A stretch of 24,929 nt of DNA from CALBPI01 sp039700805. Lineage in GTDB: Bacteria; Pseudomonadota; Gammaproteobacteria; Steroidobacterales; Woeseiaceae. The translations under genes and the position numbers were made by a program. Shown here piece after piece: positions 24,104 to 24,929 of the stretch. The notes beneath the pieces were generated by a model. That model was given only the letters and a program-made list of their open reading frames with translations. It was not told the origin of the DNA and ran no database searches. Each line of letters opens with the position of its first letter. The stretch's first letter is position 1. The stretch is from assembly GCA_039700805.1 (NCBI GenBank), contig JBCAZE010000023.1, positions 1 through 24,929 on the forward strand. The letters are read 5' to 3'.

Positions 24104-24929
24104 ATGAACCTACGCTCAGCGGCAATTTGCTTGTCTTTTTCAGTGCTCGTTGCCTGTGGGGGCAAAGACGCGCCAGACGCCAAAGAACAGTCTTCCGACG
24201 CACGCCCCACGACCGCCGAACCGAGTGCTGCGACAGCGGATGCTGCGCAGTTGACCACGGTGGTCGTTGCGAGTGATTGGTTTTCATACCACGAGACGGG
24301 TGAGGACTTAGTGCGCGGCTATTTCGCCTATCCTCAAGAGATGGTTGAACCGATGCCGGCTGTGCTACTGATTCATGATTGGCGAGGGCTCGATCAGTCA
24401 ATGCGAGATGTTGCGGATCGGATCGCCGCGGCCGGTTATATGGTGTTCGCTGTTGATTTCTTTAACGGCAGAACCGCAGACAATGCCCAGGATGCCGCCG
24501 CGTTGGCGCGCGAGTTGTTGGAGCAAACGGACGAGGCGGAAAGTAACTTGCTGGATGCCTATCAGTTTGTGACCGAAACTGCGGGTGCGCCCAAGGTGGC
24601 AGCGGTTGGCTGGTCGATGGGCGGTTACTGGGCGGTTCGCTCCGCACGTTTGCTGCCCGGGCAAGTGTCATCTGTCGTCAATGTGTACGGGCAACTTGAT
24701 GGTGATCCCGAGGCCATCGCCGCGACGGATGCAGCGGCCCTGATGATCGTTGCCGGCAATGATCGCGCAGCACCGATGGCGCTGCAGCAAGAAATACTCT
24801 CAGCAGCGGATGCCGCAGATCGTCGCTTTGAATTTCGCAGGTTTGCTGACGTCAGTGTTGGCTTCGCGAATGAAGGCGGTCCGCGATATGAGCCGCAGAT
24901 TGCCGCCGAGGCATGGCGCGCCATATTCG
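24104..24929 (+). CDS. Dienelactone hydrolase family lipoprotein, 3' end cut by window
   Basis: 275 codons visible. Lipoprotein signal with lipobox LVA-C (C18), followed by a low-complexity Ala/Asp/Thr linker to about residue 50, then an alpha/beta-hydrolase of the dienelactone hydrolase family: LLIHDWRGLDQ (88-98), nucleophile elbow VGWSMGGYW with S171 (Ser in place of the Cys of classical DLH), acid D220 in VAGNDRAAP. The usual catalytic His segment (GxxHGFxN) reads DVSVGFANEG, so V252 stands where His is expected. GAGGG (24095-24099) lies 4 bases before the ATG. The frame is open to the last base, so about 5-30 residues are missing. It would be an envelope-anchored hydrolase, or a ligand-binding or inactive paralogue. 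It diverges from the CHAT gene. Confidence 0.87.
   Translation, partial: MNLRSAAICLSFSVLVACGGKDAPDAKEQSSDARPTTAEPSAATADAAQLTTVVVASDWFSYHETGEDLVRGYFAYPQEMVEPMPAVLLIHDWRGLDQSMRDVADRIAAAGYMVFAVDFFNGRTADNAQDAAALARELLEQTDEAESNLLDAYQFVTETAGAPKVAAVGWSMGGYWAVRSARLLPGQVSSVVNVYGQLDGDPEAIAATDAAALMIVAGNDRAAPMALQQEILSAADAADRRFEFRRFADVSVGFANEGGPRYEPQIAAEAWRAIF

Overview
The window looks like a chromosomal segment of a heterotrophic, probably marine or aquatic, gammaproteobacterium of moderately high GC content. This placement rests on gene content and protein style (a YhbQ-type GIY-YIG protein, a YihG-like acyltransferase, a KefB/C antiporter, OppA-like and dienelactone-hydrolase-like lipoproteins). It is inference only, because no rRNA or other marker gene is present. 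No tRNA, rRNA, CRISPR array, insertion sequence or phage gene was seen. Coding density is high, and only one gap exceeds 300 bases (3989-4414).

Layout. (1) 1-6082, minus strand: the N-terminal 375 residues of biosynthetic threonine ammonia-lyase (cut by the window edge), a strong intrinsic terminator, a secreted two-repeat M16 zinc peptidase, and an orphan OppA-like lipoprotein. Threonine catabolism, periplasmic proteolysis and peptide capture sit side by side. (2) 6245-8556, plus: prolyl iminopeptidase translationally coupled to a dihydroorotase of the DDQVHFREPG subfamily. (3) 8669-13341, plus: a tight three-gene operon that I read as korC-korA-korB, an NAD(P)-linked 2-oxoacid (most likely 2-oxoglutarate) oxidoreductase. 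KorC is a GltD-like flavoprotein with two C-terminal [4Fe-4S] ferredoxin motifs, KorA is a gamma-alpha fusion, and KorB is the TPP/[4Fe-4S] subunit. An interrupted palindrome sits just upstream. (4) 13350-13934, minus: a small outer-membrane beta-barrel protein. (5) 14095-16917, plus: a PlsC/YihG-like acyltransferase, NAD-type malic enzyme and YhbQ-like protein, all overlapping.

(6) 16879-23979, minus: the most interesting block. In transcription order it encodes an apparently exported TPR-CHAT (caspase-like) protease with an intact His/Cys dyad, an intrinsic terminator, an unrecognised 126-residue protein, an ECF sigma factor, a single-pass membrane anti-sigma-like protein without a zinc motif, and a KefB/C-type antiporter whose end overlaps yhbQ antisense. 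The combination of TPR-CHAT protease, small protein, ECF sigma and membrane anti-sigma suggests a protease-controlled envelope signalling system. It is formally similar to the TPR-CHAT/Csx30/sigma arrangement of type III-E CRISPR loci, but here there is no CRISPR component. Function is not shown by sequence alone.

(7) 24104-24929, plus: a dienelactone-hydrolase-family lipoprotein, cut by the window end, in which the expected catalytic histidine appears to be valine.
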